64,000 nucleotides of DNA from Halobellus limi. Lineage in GTDB: Archaea > Halobacteriota > Halobacteria > Halobacteriales > Haloferacaceae. Within the stretch, counting starts at the first letter, position 1. Each line of letters opens with the position of its first letter. The notes beneath the pieces were generated by a model that had not been told where the DNA came from, searched no databases, and saw only the letters and a program-made list of their open reading frames with translations. Where the stretch lies: assembly GCF_004799685.1 (NCBI RefSeq), contig NZ_CP031313.1:143966-207965 (forward strand). Direction: 5' to 3'. Position numbers and translations under genes: made by a program. Below are positions 1-8,029 of this stretch, piece after piece.

Positions 1-1
1 C

Positions 2-859
2 GATCTTCCACCGGGTGTTCTGAACGTCGTGACCGGCGGCGGCGCGGTCGGGGCCGGACTCGTGAGCGACGACGAGGTGGACTACGTGACGATGACCGGT
101 AACGTCGAGACCGGGAAGGCGATTATGCGCAACGCCGCAGACGACCTCACCCGGGTCTCGCTCGAACTCGGCGGGAAGGCGCCAGCGATCGTCTGCGCGG
201 ACGCCGACGTCGAGAGCGCGGTCGAAAACATCGTCGCCTCGCGGACGATCAACGCGGGACAGGCCTGTACGTGCGTCGAGCGCGTCTACGTCCACTCCGA
301 CGTCCGCGAGGAGTTCCAAGCGCAGTTCGTCGCGGCGATGGAGGCGCTCGAAATCGGCGACCCGAGGGACGACCCCGATATGGGGCCGCAGGTGAGCGCG
401 GGGGAACTCGAAAAGACGCAGGCAGCGATCCGAGGCGCGGTCGAGCAGGGGGCAACAGTCCTGACGGGCGGGGAGTCGGTCACGGAGCCGCCCACCTCCG
501 GCGGTCACTGGGTGGAACCGACCGTTCTCGGCGACGTCGACCAGGAGATGGACGTCGTCAGCGAGGAGGTCTTCGGACCAGTCGCGCCCATCGTCGAGGT
601 CGATTCCGTGGATCAGGCTGTCGCGTACGCCAACGATTCACGGTACGGGCTCTCCTCCTATGTCTTCACCGAGAGCTACCGAGACGCGATGCAGATCGCG
701 GAGGATCTCGACTTCGGCGAGACGTTTATCAACGGGAGCGGCGGCGCGCAACAGGGCCACCACATCGGCTGGAACGAGTCCGGCCTGGGCGGCGAAGACG
801 GGAAACACGGCGCGCTGAAGTACACCCAGATCAAGTCGGTCTACCACAATTTCCAGTAG
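2..859 (+). CDS. aldehyde dehydrogenase, C-terminal part (cut by window start)
   Basis: NAD(P)-dependent oxidation of an aldehyde to a carboxylate, expected in the cytoplasm. The frame is open from the first bases of the window, so the start and the N-terminal part of the cofactor-binding domain lie upstream. The 285 visible residues hold the two family hallmarks: the general-base Glu in LELGGK (bases about 164-166) and the catalytic Cys in GQACTC (about 266-268). The C-terminal EEVFGPVAPI block, typical of ALDHs, follows near base 570. The gene precedes the 3-hydroxyisobutyrate-dehydrogenase-like gene on the same strand by 78 bases, which suggests one oxidative pathway. The family call is firm; the substrate is unknown. 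Confidence 0.93.
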   Translation, partial: DLPPGVLNVVTGGGAVGAGLVSDDEVDYVTMTGNVETGKAIMRNAADDLTRVSLELGGKAPAIVCADADVESAVENIVASRTINAGQACTCVERVYVHSDVREEFQAQFVAAMEALEIGDPRDDPDMGPQVSAGELEKTQAAIRGAVEQGATVLTGGESVTEPPTSGGHWVEPTVLGDVDQEMDVVSEEVFGPVAPIVEVDSVDQAVAYANDSRYGLSSYVFTESYRDAMQIAEDLDFGETFINGSGGAQQGHHIGWNESGLGGEDGKHGALKYTQIKSVYHNFQ

Positions 860-937
860 TGTCTGACCCTGCCGCGACGGCGACGCCGCATCCCGACTAG
901 TCGGTACATATAATAACGGGTAGGCTGACTTTTCGGT

Positions 938-1837
938 ATGGTTGAGACCACTGCCGGAGTCGTCGGACTCGGCAAGATGGGCGGCAATATGGCGAAGCAC
1001 CTCCTTGACGAGGGCTTCGAGGTGTACGGACACGACCTCCAGCCGGAGGCCCGTGAAGCGTTCGCGGACTACGGCGGGATCGTCGCCGACAGCGGCCGTG
1101 ACGTCGCCCGCCAGAGTGACGTCACGATCACAAGTCTACCGAACTCGGAGATCGTGAAAGGCGTCTACACCGGCGAGGGAGGGCTGGCCCACGAATCCGT
1201 CGAGACCACCTTCCTGGAGATGAGCACGATCGCGCCGCCGACGACCGAAGCTGTCGCCGAGGCTGTCGAGGGCACCCCCGCCGAGATTCTGGATGCGCCG
1301 ATCACGGGCGGACCGGAAAACTCGCGTGACGGGACTCTCACGGGCCTCGTCGGTGGAAAAGAGGCCGTCTTCGAATCCGAGCACGCACAGAACGTGTTGC
1401 AGGCCCTCTGTGCGGAACTCCACTACGCCGGATCTTCCGGGGCCGGACACGCGATGAAACTTCTGAACAACACGATGTCGATGGGGAACCTGCTTCTGGC
1501 AATGGAGACAGTCGCGCTCGGCGCCCGGTACGGTATCGACAGCGAGCGTCTCTGGGACATCCTCGGGAACGCCAGCGCCACTTCGGTGGCGTTCGAGAGC
1601 CGAATGCCGCGCGTGCTCGAACGGGACTTCGAGGCGGGGTTCAGCGTCGACTTCGCGCGGAAAGACGTCGGTCTTGCGGTCGATATGGCGGACTCGGAGG
1701 ACTTCCCGATGGTGATGGGAAGCCTGGTCCACCGCCTGTACACGCGAGCCAGCGACGAGGGATTCGGTGAGGAAGACGTGGGTGCGGTCGTGAAGATGTT
1801 CGAGCAGGAACTGGAAGACCGGGTCGGCGAAGAGTAA
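938..1837 (+). CDS. 3-hydroxyisobutyrate dehydrogenase-like NAD(P)-dependent beta-hydroxyacid dehydrogenase
   Basis: Oxidoreductase of the beta-hydroxyacid dehydrogenase family (3-hydroxyisobutyrate, tartronate semialdehyde or related substrates). At 299 residues it is of normal length. Visible are the Rossmann glycine motif GLGKMGGNMAKHLL (residues 10-23), the substrate-binding DAPITGG segment (119-125, DAPVSGG in most relatives) and the catalytic Lys in GHAMKLLNN (K174). A TATA-like stretch (tacatataataacgg) ends about 17 bases before the ATG, which suits a short-leader transcript. The partner ALDH upstream would fit oxidation of an alcohol or hydroxyacid followed by its semialdehyde. Substrate specificity cannot be read from the sequence. 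Confidence 0.9.
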   Translation: MVETTAGVVGLGKMGGNMAKHLLDEGFEVYGHDLQPEAREAFADYGGIVADSGRDVARQSDVTITSLPNSEIVKGVYTGEGGLAHESVETTFLEMSTIAPPTTEAVAEAVEGTPAEILDAPITGGPENSRDGTLTGLVGGKEAVFESEHAQNVLQALCAELHYAGSSGAGHAMKLLNNTMSMGNLLLAMETVALGARYGIDSERLWDILGNASATSVAFESRMPRVLERDFEAGFSVDFARKDVGLAVDMADSEDFPMVMGSLVHRLYTRASDEGFGEEDVGAVVKMFEQELEDRVGEE

Positions 1838-1839
1838 CG

Positions 1840-2634
1840 TTACTCGTCGAGACGGCTGTACAGTTCGTCGGCGTCGATGGTCTTTCGATCGTTCGCGTGG
1901 ATCGATCGATCCTCGCCGCTGAAATTCGACTCGAAGTTGACGTAGCGTTCGAGCTTCTTGGAGGCATCCTCGAACACCGGGGTTCCGTGATTGAGGAGCG
2001 CGACGTCGAACTCGTAGTCGAGTAGTTTGTCGAGGTTCTTTTCGGCTTCGACAGCCGCCTCCGGTGGCTGGTTCGTGTGTGTCGCCTGCGGCGGATGAAG
2101 GAGATAGCCCGGCGGCAAACCGCGACGATCCGAACCGGAGACGGTATCGGCACAGTGCGCGATCCCAGCTTCCTCGTCGACGAGCACAGAATTCCCGGGC
2201 GAGTGACCGGGGACGTGGACGGTCTCGAACCGCCCGATCTGTTCCCTGTCGCCGAAGAGGTGGTCCGGTTCGGTCTCGATGTCGATCCCGTAGTCGTCGA
2301 TCTCGACCACGTTGTCCTCTTCTGGCACCCACGTTTCCGGGTCGTAGCGTTCGACGACCTCGTCGAACGCGCCGACGTGGTCTAAGTGCCGGTGAGTGAT
2401 GATGAGCCGTTCAGGTTCGATGCCGATCTCTTCGATCCCCTCGAAGAGGTATTCGGCGCGATTTTGGAAACAGGTGTCGACCAGCGTGGGGACGTCGCCG
2501 GGCAGGTCGAAAAAGTACGAGCGGTGGCGTTCGCCCTGGGTGATGTCGGGGCCTTCCTCGGCAGTCTGCCAGGTGATGTCGTAGACGGTATCGGCGATAT
2601 CGAGCGTTCTAACCACTGGAGCACTCTCGGGCAT
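1840..2634 (-). CDS. MBL-fold metallo-hydrolase
   Basis: Metallo-beta-lactamase-fold hydrolase of 264 residues, probably cytoplasmic since no signal peptide is seen. The metal motif HxHxDH is present as HRHLDH (residues 81-86). Further metal ligands are H144 in VPGHSPGN, D163 in HCADT, and the His of LLNHGTP near the C-terminus. The set matches the glyoxalase II/quorum-lactonase superfamily. The gene is convergent with the preceding dehydrogenase, with 2 bases between their stops. Its location between the dehydrogenases and the NTF2 array suggests hydrolysis of an ester, lactone or thioester in the same pathway, but that is inference. Confidence 0.88.
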   Translation of the reverse strand: MPESAPVVRTLDIADTVYDITWQTAEEGPDITQGERHRSYFFDLPGDVPTLVDTCFQNRAEYLFEGIEEIGIEPERLIITHRHLDHVGAFDEVVERYDPETWVPEEDNVVEIDDYGIDIETEPDHLFGDREQIGRFETVHVPGHSPGNSVLVDEEAGIAHCADTVSGSDRRGLPPGYLLHPPQATHTNQPPEAAVEAEKNLDKLLDYEFDVALLNHGTPVFEDASKKLERYVNFESNFSGEDRSIHANDRKTIDADELYSRLDE

Positions 2635-2793
2635 ACGAGGAGAGATTCCATCGAGATATAAATAGCTATCGTCACTTGACTCGCCGCTCCGCCGGGTTAC
2701 GCACCGACGGGCCGCCCGAATCCCGTCGTGTTCCGCCTCAGTCTCCGAATTGTTTTTGTGGCGGTGGGACGCAGTCGTAGACGGTAGTCAACG

Positions 2794-3795
2794 ATGAGCA
2801 ACGATTACAGCCAGTGCAAGCGTCGAGTCCACGAGTTCTCTCAGGCGATTCGGAACACCGGAGCCGACCAGATCGGAGACCTGTTGGGCGACTATTACCA
2901 TCCGGACGCGGAGTGGTACGGTCCCGCGCCGGTCGGACGGCTCACCGGCCGCGACGAGATCAGTCGCGGCTACTGGGCGCCGCTCCTCGAATCGTTCCCA
3001 GACCTCGAACAGAACGATTACATCCTCTTCGGCGGGGAGTTTCGGGACAGTACGTGGGTGTGTGCCGCCGGCAACTTCGTCGGGACGTTCGAGAACGACT
3101 GGCTCGGCGTCCCCGCGACCGGGCACGCGACGTGGCTCAGGCACGGCACCTTCCATCGGTTCGAGGACGGGAAGATCGCGGAGACCCGTCTGTTCGTCGA
3201 CGTGCTCGACGTGCTGCGGCAGGCCGGCTATCAGTTCGTGCCCGCGCTCGCCCCGGAGGTCGTCATCCCCGGGCCGACGACGCAGGACGGACTCCTCCTC
3301 GACGGTGCGGACGCCGCCGAAACGGAGCAGACGCTGGAACTGGTCGAGGGAATGATCTTCGAGGGGTTGGAATCCTACGAAGACGCGGGCATCGACGGGA
3401 TGGGAATGGACGAGTACTGGCACGAGGACTTTATGTGGTACGGCCCCGCCGGCATCGGTTCGACCCGCGGTATCGACGGCTTCCAGGCGTACCATCAGGA
3501 GCCGTTCCTCGAAGCGTTCCCCGACAGAGAAGCCGACAGTGACGACATCCGACTGGCCGAGGGAACCTACTGTGCGTGGACCGGGTGGCCGAGTCTTGAG
3601 GCGACACACCTCGGCGACGGTTGGTTGGGACTGCCCGCAACTGACGAATCGGTGGAAATGCGCGTGATGGATTTCTGGCGTCGTGAGGGCGACCTCCTCG
3701 CGGAGAACTGGGTGTTCATCGATATGATCCACCTTCTGGATCAACTCGGCGTCGACATCCTCGAGCGCGTTCGGAACGAGAAACAGTACTTTTGA
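2794..3795 (+). CDS. tandem double NTF2/SnoaL-like domain protein, paralogue 1
   Basis: A 333-residue protein made of two NTF2-like (SnoaL/ester-cyclase type) cone-fold domains, roughly residues 5-165 and 180-325. The N-terminal domain has the SnoaL-like pattern YYHPDAEWYGPAP, then FPDLEQNDYILF and a WLGVPATGHATW segment near its end. The C-terminal domain carries EYWHEDFMWYGPAGIG and repeats the pattern (FPDRE, WLGLPAT). These folds usually make hydrolases, dehydratases or cyclases using Asp/His in a pocket; several conserved Asp, His and Trp residues are present, but the active site cannot be assigned. This is the first of four tandem paralogues. Upstream lies an MBL-fold hydrolase on the other strand. 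Substrate and reaction are unknown. Confidence 0.82.
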   Translation: MSNDYSQCKRRVHEFSQAIRNTGADQIGDLLGDYYHPDAEWYGPAPVGRLTGRDEISRGYWAPLLESFPDLEQNDYILFGGEFRDSTWVCAAGNFVGTFENDWLGVPATGHATWLRHGTFHRFEDGKIAETRLFVDVLDVLRQAGYQFVPALAPEVVIPGPTTQDGLLLDGADAAETEQTLELVEGMIFEGLESYEDAGIDGMGMDEYWHEDFMWYGPAGIGSTRGIDGFQAYHQEPFLEAFPDREADSDDIRLAEGTYCAWTGWPSLEATHLGDGWLGLPATDESVEMRVMDFWRREGDLLAENWVFIDMIHLLDQLGVDILERVRNEKQYF

Positions 3796-3859
3796 GCGCT
3801 CGCGTTACCGATAGTATTTTGTTCGACTCGAAACGAAGCTTATCCGATCGGTGATAGCA

Positions 3860-4879
3860 ATGCCTACAACCAGAGTGAAAAACAAACAGACAGCATACGA
3901 GTTCTCCAATAACGTTCACGAAACGACTCACGAAAACGTCGACGACCTGATCGCGGAGTACGTCCACGAGGACGTCCAGTGGCACGGTTCGGCACCGGTC
4001 GACACGCTCGCGGGCAGGAGCGAATTGGTGTCCGAGTTCTGGGAGCCCCTCCTGAAGGCGTTCCCGGATCTCGAAAAGAACGACTACATCCTGTTCGCCG
4101 GCGAGTTCGAGGGCGACGAATGGGTCTGTGCGACCGGCAATCTCGTCGGGACGTTCGAGAACGACTGGCTCGACATCCCCGCGACGGGCCACGCCACGTG
4201 GATCCGCTACGGCGAGTTCCACCGGTTCGAGGACGGGAAAATCGCCGAGACTCGAACTATCGTCGACGTGCTGGACGTGCTTCGACAGGCCGGCTATCAG
4301 TTCGTTCCGTCTCTCGCCCCCGAAGTAGTCATACCGGGACCGACGACCCAAGACGGGATCCTTCTCGACGAGCAGGACGAGGAAGATACCCAGCAGACGA
4401 TGGAACTGGTAGAGGGAATGCTGTTCGACGGGCTGAATTCCTACGAGGAAGAGGGCCTCGAGAATATGGGGATGGAACGGTACTGGCACGAGGACTTTAT
4501 GTGGTACGGCCCCGCGGGAATCGGCAGTACCCGCGGGATCGACGGGTTCCAAGAGTTCCATCAAAACCCGTTCCTGCGGGCGTTCCCTGACCGAGAGGTT
4601 GGGCATCACGACTCGCGTATCGCCGAGGGGAATTTCTGTGCCTCGACCGGATGGCCCGCCGTCGTGGGGACCCACCTCGGCGACGGCTGGCTGGGATTGC
4701 CAGCGACTGGGAATTCGACAGATATGCGCGTCATCGACGTGTGGCGGCGAGAGGGTGATCTCCTCGCAGAGAACTGGGTCTTCATCGATATGATCGACCT
4801 GCTCAACCAGCTCGGCGTCGACGTGTTTGAACGCCTCCGCGAGAATCCGCGGTCTGTTCGGCGGTCCTCCGCGCCATAA
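3860..4879 (+). CDS. tandem double NTF2/SnoaL-like domain protein, paralogue 2
   Basis: Second member of the array, 339 residues from the ATG at 3860; a GTG at 3851 is an alternative start. Architecture and motifs match paralogue 1: HEDVQWHGSAP, FPDLEKNDYILFAGEFEG and WLDIPATGHATW in domain 1, then RYWHEDFMWYGPAGIGS in domain 2. The linker block APEVVIPGPTTQDG is nearly identical in all four copies. A C-terminal extension of about 8 residues (NPRSVRRSSAP) is shared in part with paralogue 3. Separate upstream spacers of 64 and 85 bases around this gene suggest each copy may have its own promoter. Function is unknown beyond the fold. Confidence 0.82.
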   Translation: MPTTRVKNKQTAYEFSNNVHETTHENVDDLIAEYVHEDVQWHGSAPVDTLAGRSELVSEFWEPLLKAFPDLEKNDYILFAGEFEGDEWVCATGNLVGTFENDWLDIPATGHATWIRYGEFHRFEDGKIAETRTIVDVLDVLRQAGYQFVPSLAPEVVIPGPTTQDGILLDEQDEEDTQQTMELVEGMLFDGLNSYEEEGLENMGMERYWHEDFMWYGPAGIGSTRGIDGFQEFHQNPFLRAFPDREVGHHDSRIAEGNFCASTGWPAVVGTHLGDGWLGLPATGNSTDMRVIDVWRREGDLLAENWVFIDMIDLLNQLGVDVFERLRENPRSVRRSSAP

Positions 4880-4964
4880 CTTGGCGAAAGCACGCGGTCG
4901 GACGCACCGCCCCGTGCGGTAGTTATTTTTGCGTGTGAGCGATTCTCTTAGTCGAGACTGAAAT

Positions 4965-5975
4965 ATGGCAGCTGAACGTAAGCAAGTAGTCCACGAGTTC
5001 TCACAGTCCATCCACGACGTGACGGCAGAGAGTGTCGATGACCTCCTCGAGGAGTTCTACCACGATGACGCGGAGTGGTACGGCCCTGAGCCACTCAACG
5101 AGTTGAACGGTGTCGAATCGATAGCCCAAGGATGCTGGGACCCACTCTTGACTGCGTTTCCCGACCTCGAAAAGAACGACTACATCCTCCTCGAGGGTGA
5201 GTTCGAAGGCGAGCAGTGGGTCAGTGCGGCAGGGACGCTTGTCGGGACGTTTGATGAAGACTGGCTCGACATCCCTGCAACCGGGCGTACGACTTGGATC
5301 CAGTACGGTGCACTCCATCGCGTAGTGGACGGGAAAATAGCAGAGACGCGGATGTTGTTTGACGTGCTTGATGTGATGCGACAGGCGGGCTACCGATTTA
5401 TTCCGGCACTTGCGCCCGAAGTCGTCCGACCAGGCCCAGCAACACAGGACGGACTCCTATTTGACGAGCAGGAAGAATCAGATTCCGAACAGACCCTCCA
5501 GATGGTTGAGGATATGATCTTCGAGGGGTTAGGTTCGTACGATGGAAAGAATCTGGATGTTATGGATATGGACGCATACTGGCATAAGGATTTTATGTGG
5601 TACGGCCCGGCGGGGATCGGTACCACCCGTGGCGTCGACGGGTTTCAGGAGTTCCACCAAGGGCCGTGGCTGGAAGCCTTTCCCGACCGCGGAACCGGGG
5701 GGAACGCCATCCGTGTTGCCGAAGGCGACTACTGTGCGTGGACGGCGTGGCCGAGCGGTGAAGCCACGCATCGCGGGGACGGCTTGTTTGGCCTCCCGAG
5801 CACTGGTGAGACAGTAACTTTCCGCGTCATCGACTTCTGGCGGCGGGAGGGACACCTGCTGGCGGAGAACTGGATCTTCATCGATATGATCAACCTGCTC
5901 AACCAGCTCGGCGTCGACGTCTTCGAACGGCTCCGGGACAATCCGGAATCGATTCGGTGGACGGGGACGCCGTGA
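4965..5975 (+). CDS. tandem double NTF2/SnoaL-like domain protein, paralogue 3
   Basis: Third array member, 336 residues. It has the same two-domain layout: YHDDAEWYGPEP and WLDIPATGRTTW in domain 1, AYWHKDFMWYGPAGIGT in domain 2. It diverges at several otherwise constant sites. CAAGN becomes SAAGT, the linker VVIPGP becomes VVRPGP, and the late WLGLPAT becomes LFGLPST. Its codon use is visibly more AT-rich over about bases 5100-5560 than its neighbours, as if this copy came from another source or has been under different selection. These substitutions may mark a change of substrate within the array. Fold assignment is fairly safe; function is not. Confidence 0.82.
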   Translation: MAAERKQVVHEFSQSIHDVTAESVDDLLEEFYHDDAEWYGPEPLNELNGVESIAQGCWDPLLTAFPDLEKNDYILLEGEFEGEQWVSAAGTLVGTFDEDWLDIPATGRTTWIQYGALHRVVDGKIAETRMLFDVLDVMRQAGYRFIPALAPEVVRPGPATQDGLLFDEQEESDSEQTLQMVEDMIFEGLGSYDGKNLDVMDMDAYWHKDFMWYGPAGIGTTRGVDGFQEFHQGPWLEAFPDRGTGGNAIRVAEGDYCAWTAWPSGEATHRGDGLFGLPSTGETVTFRVIDFWRREGHLLAENWIFIDMINLLNQLGVDVFERLRDNPESIRWTGTP

Positions 5976-6189
5976 TGGGTCCGAACCGGGACCTGTCGCG
6001 GGGTCCCGAAGCGAGTGTCTAACTACCACTACAACTCGGCTCGAATCGTCCTCATTCCCGGATAAGCCGCCGCGCACGAGACGCCACGAGTACGTCCCGT
6101 CTTTTTTCCTGATTGCCTCGGCGACGCCTCGCACCGACTTCTGACCGACACTTATTTGTCTGTGTTACGCACCAGCTTAGGTGAGTGAT

Positions 6190-7179
6190 ATGACCACGGA
6201 ACGCAAGCGGTTAGTCCACGAGTTCTCTCAGGAGATCCACGACGCGAGCGCGGCGAACGTCGGTGACCTTCTCACCGACTACTACCACGCCGACGCAGAG
6301 TGGCACGGCCCTGAACCTATCAACGCGGTAGAAGGATCCGACGCGATCGCCGACGCGTACTGGGGGCCGCTCCTCGAATCGTTCCCGGACCTCGAAAAGA
6401 ACGACTACATCCTGTTCGCCGGCGAGTTCGAGGGCGGCGAGTGGGTCTGTGCGGCCGGTAACCTGGTCGGGACGTTTGAGGACGACTGGCTGGAGATTCC
6501 CGCGACCGGACACGCGACGTGGCTCCGGTACGGCGAGTTCCACCGCGTCGTGGACGGCAAAATCGCCGAGACCCGCTTGCTCGTCGACGTCCTCGACGTG
6601 ATGCGGCAGGCGGGCTACCAGTTCGTTCCCGCGCTCGCTCCCGAAGTCGTCATCCCCGGGCCGACGACGCAGGACGGCGTCCTCCTCGACGAACAGGACG
6701 ACGAGGCGTCCGAAAAGACGCTCCAGGTGGTCGAGGGGATGATCGACAGCCTCCACGACTACGAGGAGGAGGGCCTCGACGGGATGGGCCTCGAGAAGTT
6801 CTGGCACGAGGACTTTATGTGGTACGGACCGGCGGGGACGGGAACGACCCGCGGAATCGACGGCTTCCAGGAATACCACCAGGCACCTTTCCTCGAAGCC
6901 TTCCCCGACCGCGAGGGCGGCGACCACGTCGCTCGGTTCGCCGAGGGCAACTACTGCGCCTCGACGGGATGGCCGTCGGTCGAGGCGACGCATCTTGGGG
7001 ACGGATGGATGGGACTTCCGGCGACCGACGAACCCGTTGGTATGCGGGTGATGGACTTCTGGCGTCGCGAGGGTGACAAACTCGCCGAGAACTGGGTCCT
7101 CATCGACAAGATCGATCTGCTCCAACAGATGGGTGTCGACGTCTTCGACCGGCTTCGTAACGATCAACAGTATTTCTGA
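6190..7179 (+). CDS. tandem double NTF2/SnoaL-like domain protein, paralogue 4
   Basis: Fourth array member, 329 residues from the ATG at 6190. That start was chosen because MTTERKRLVHEF lines up with MAAERKQVVHEF of paralogue 3; a GTG at 6181 is possible. Domain 1 holds YHADAEWHGPEP and WLEIPATGHATW, and domain 2 holds KFWHEDFMWYGPAGTGT. The protein ends with NDQQYF, close to the NEKQYF end of paralogue 1, so copies 1 and 4 share one tail type and copies 2 and 3 another. A TATA-like run (ttatttgtctg) lies about 40 bases upstream. It probably belongs to the same pathway as the other copies, or forms hetero-oligomers with them; neither is shown by sequence. Confidence 0.82.
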   Translation: MTTERKRLVHEFSQEIHDASAANVGDLLTDYYHADAEWHGPEPINAVEGSDAIADAYWGPLLESFPDLEKNDYILFAGEFEGGEWVCAAGNLVGTFEDDWLEIPATGHATWLRYGEFHRVVDGKIAETRLLVDVLDVMRQAGYQFVPALAPEVVIPGPTTQDGVLLDEQDDEASEKTLQVVEGMIDSLHDYEEEGLDGMGLEKFWHEDFMWYGPAGTGTTRGIDGFQEYHQAPFLEAFPDREGGDHVARFAEGNYCASTGWPSVEATHLGDGWMGLPATDEPVGMRVMDFWRREGDKLAENWVLIDKIDLLQQMGVDVFDRLRNDQQYF

Positions 7180-7383
7180 TCCTCGGGAGACAGAGACGCT
7201 CCAGCGAACGGATTCGATCCGAACGAGAGGGGAGAGGGGGTCAAATGTAGCGTAATCTTTAAAACCTAAGATGTGAATCACTCAGTAGGGTTTAGTAGTG
7301 ATACGACCAAGCTTTGATACTTCGATGAATTCGGATGCGGGCATCGATCACGGGATAGCGGAGACAGCCACGGGGACGCGCCA

Positions 7384-7863
7384 ATGACAGAAGACTGGCG
7401 CACTGCGGACGAGCTCGACGTTGAGCGGATGATCCGCCAGAGTACCAGAGAGATCTGGGACGAGAAACTCGTCGGGAAGATCTACGAGTATTACGACGAC
7501 GACGTAGTCGTCCACGGCGGCGAGGGAGACATCGTCGGTTCCGAGGCGCTCGTCGAAGACACCCTGGCGCGGTTGAACGCGTTCCCCGAGACGGAGATGA
7601 ACATCGAGAAAATCATCTGGGAGGGCAACCCCGAAGACGGGTACTACACTTCGATGGTGCGGACGATCACCGCCGAGAACACCGGTCCGACGGAGTACGG
7701 ACCACCGACCGGAAAGACGATGGAAGACAACCTCGGTATCGCAAACTGTCTCATCCAGAAGGTCGACGGCGAGTGGAAGTACGTCGAAGAGTGGATCGCC
7801 TACGACAAAATCGGCTACATCAAAGCGGTTACCGACGACGACGATCCGATCCACGACTACTGA
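7384..7863 (+). CDS. single-domain SnoaL-like (NTF2 superfamily) protein
   Basis: A 159-residue protein with one NTF2-like domain. An early amphipathic helix (IRQSTREIWDEKL) precedes YYDDDVVVHGGEGDIVG, the usual strand and pocket entry of SnoaL-like proteins. Near the end it has VDGEWKYVEEWIAYDK, the terminal strand region. It is only distantly similar to either domain of the four preceding double-domain proteins. The spacer of about 200 bases and the shared strand suggest it is a functional neighbour rather than a recent duplicate. Members of this superfamily act as ester cyclases, dehydratases or small-molecule binding proteins; no specific reaction can be assigned. Confidence 0.78.
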   Translation: MTEDWRTADELDVERMIRQSTREIWDEKLVGKIYEYYDDDVVVHGGEGDIVGSEALVEDTLARLNAFPETEMNIEKIIWEGNPEDGYYTSMVRTITAENTGPTEYGPPTGKTMEDNLGIANCLIQKVDGEWKYVEEWIAYDKIGYIKAVTDDDDPIHDY

Positions 7864-8029
7864 GTGGATTCGGTCCTTTGCCATAATTCGATTTTGCGTA
7901 CTGTGTTTGCGGTTTTGAATTGAGGGACACCTCGGTAACGCCCTATGCTAACAGAGGATATCGGCGGAGATACAAACCAGGACCACACAATAATAAGCGT
8001 GGTCTCTACGTACAGTGTTTTTGTAGACT

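Noticed and set aside
1136..2332. Long open frame on the minus strand across the dehydrogenase and MBL genes
   Set aside because: Very Arg-rich translation without any family motif, explained by GC-rich codons of the real genes read in another frame.
3716..7281. Long minus-strand open frames under the NTF2 array
   Set aside because: Repeated shadow frames of the four homologous genes; their similarity to each other merely reflects the sense genes.
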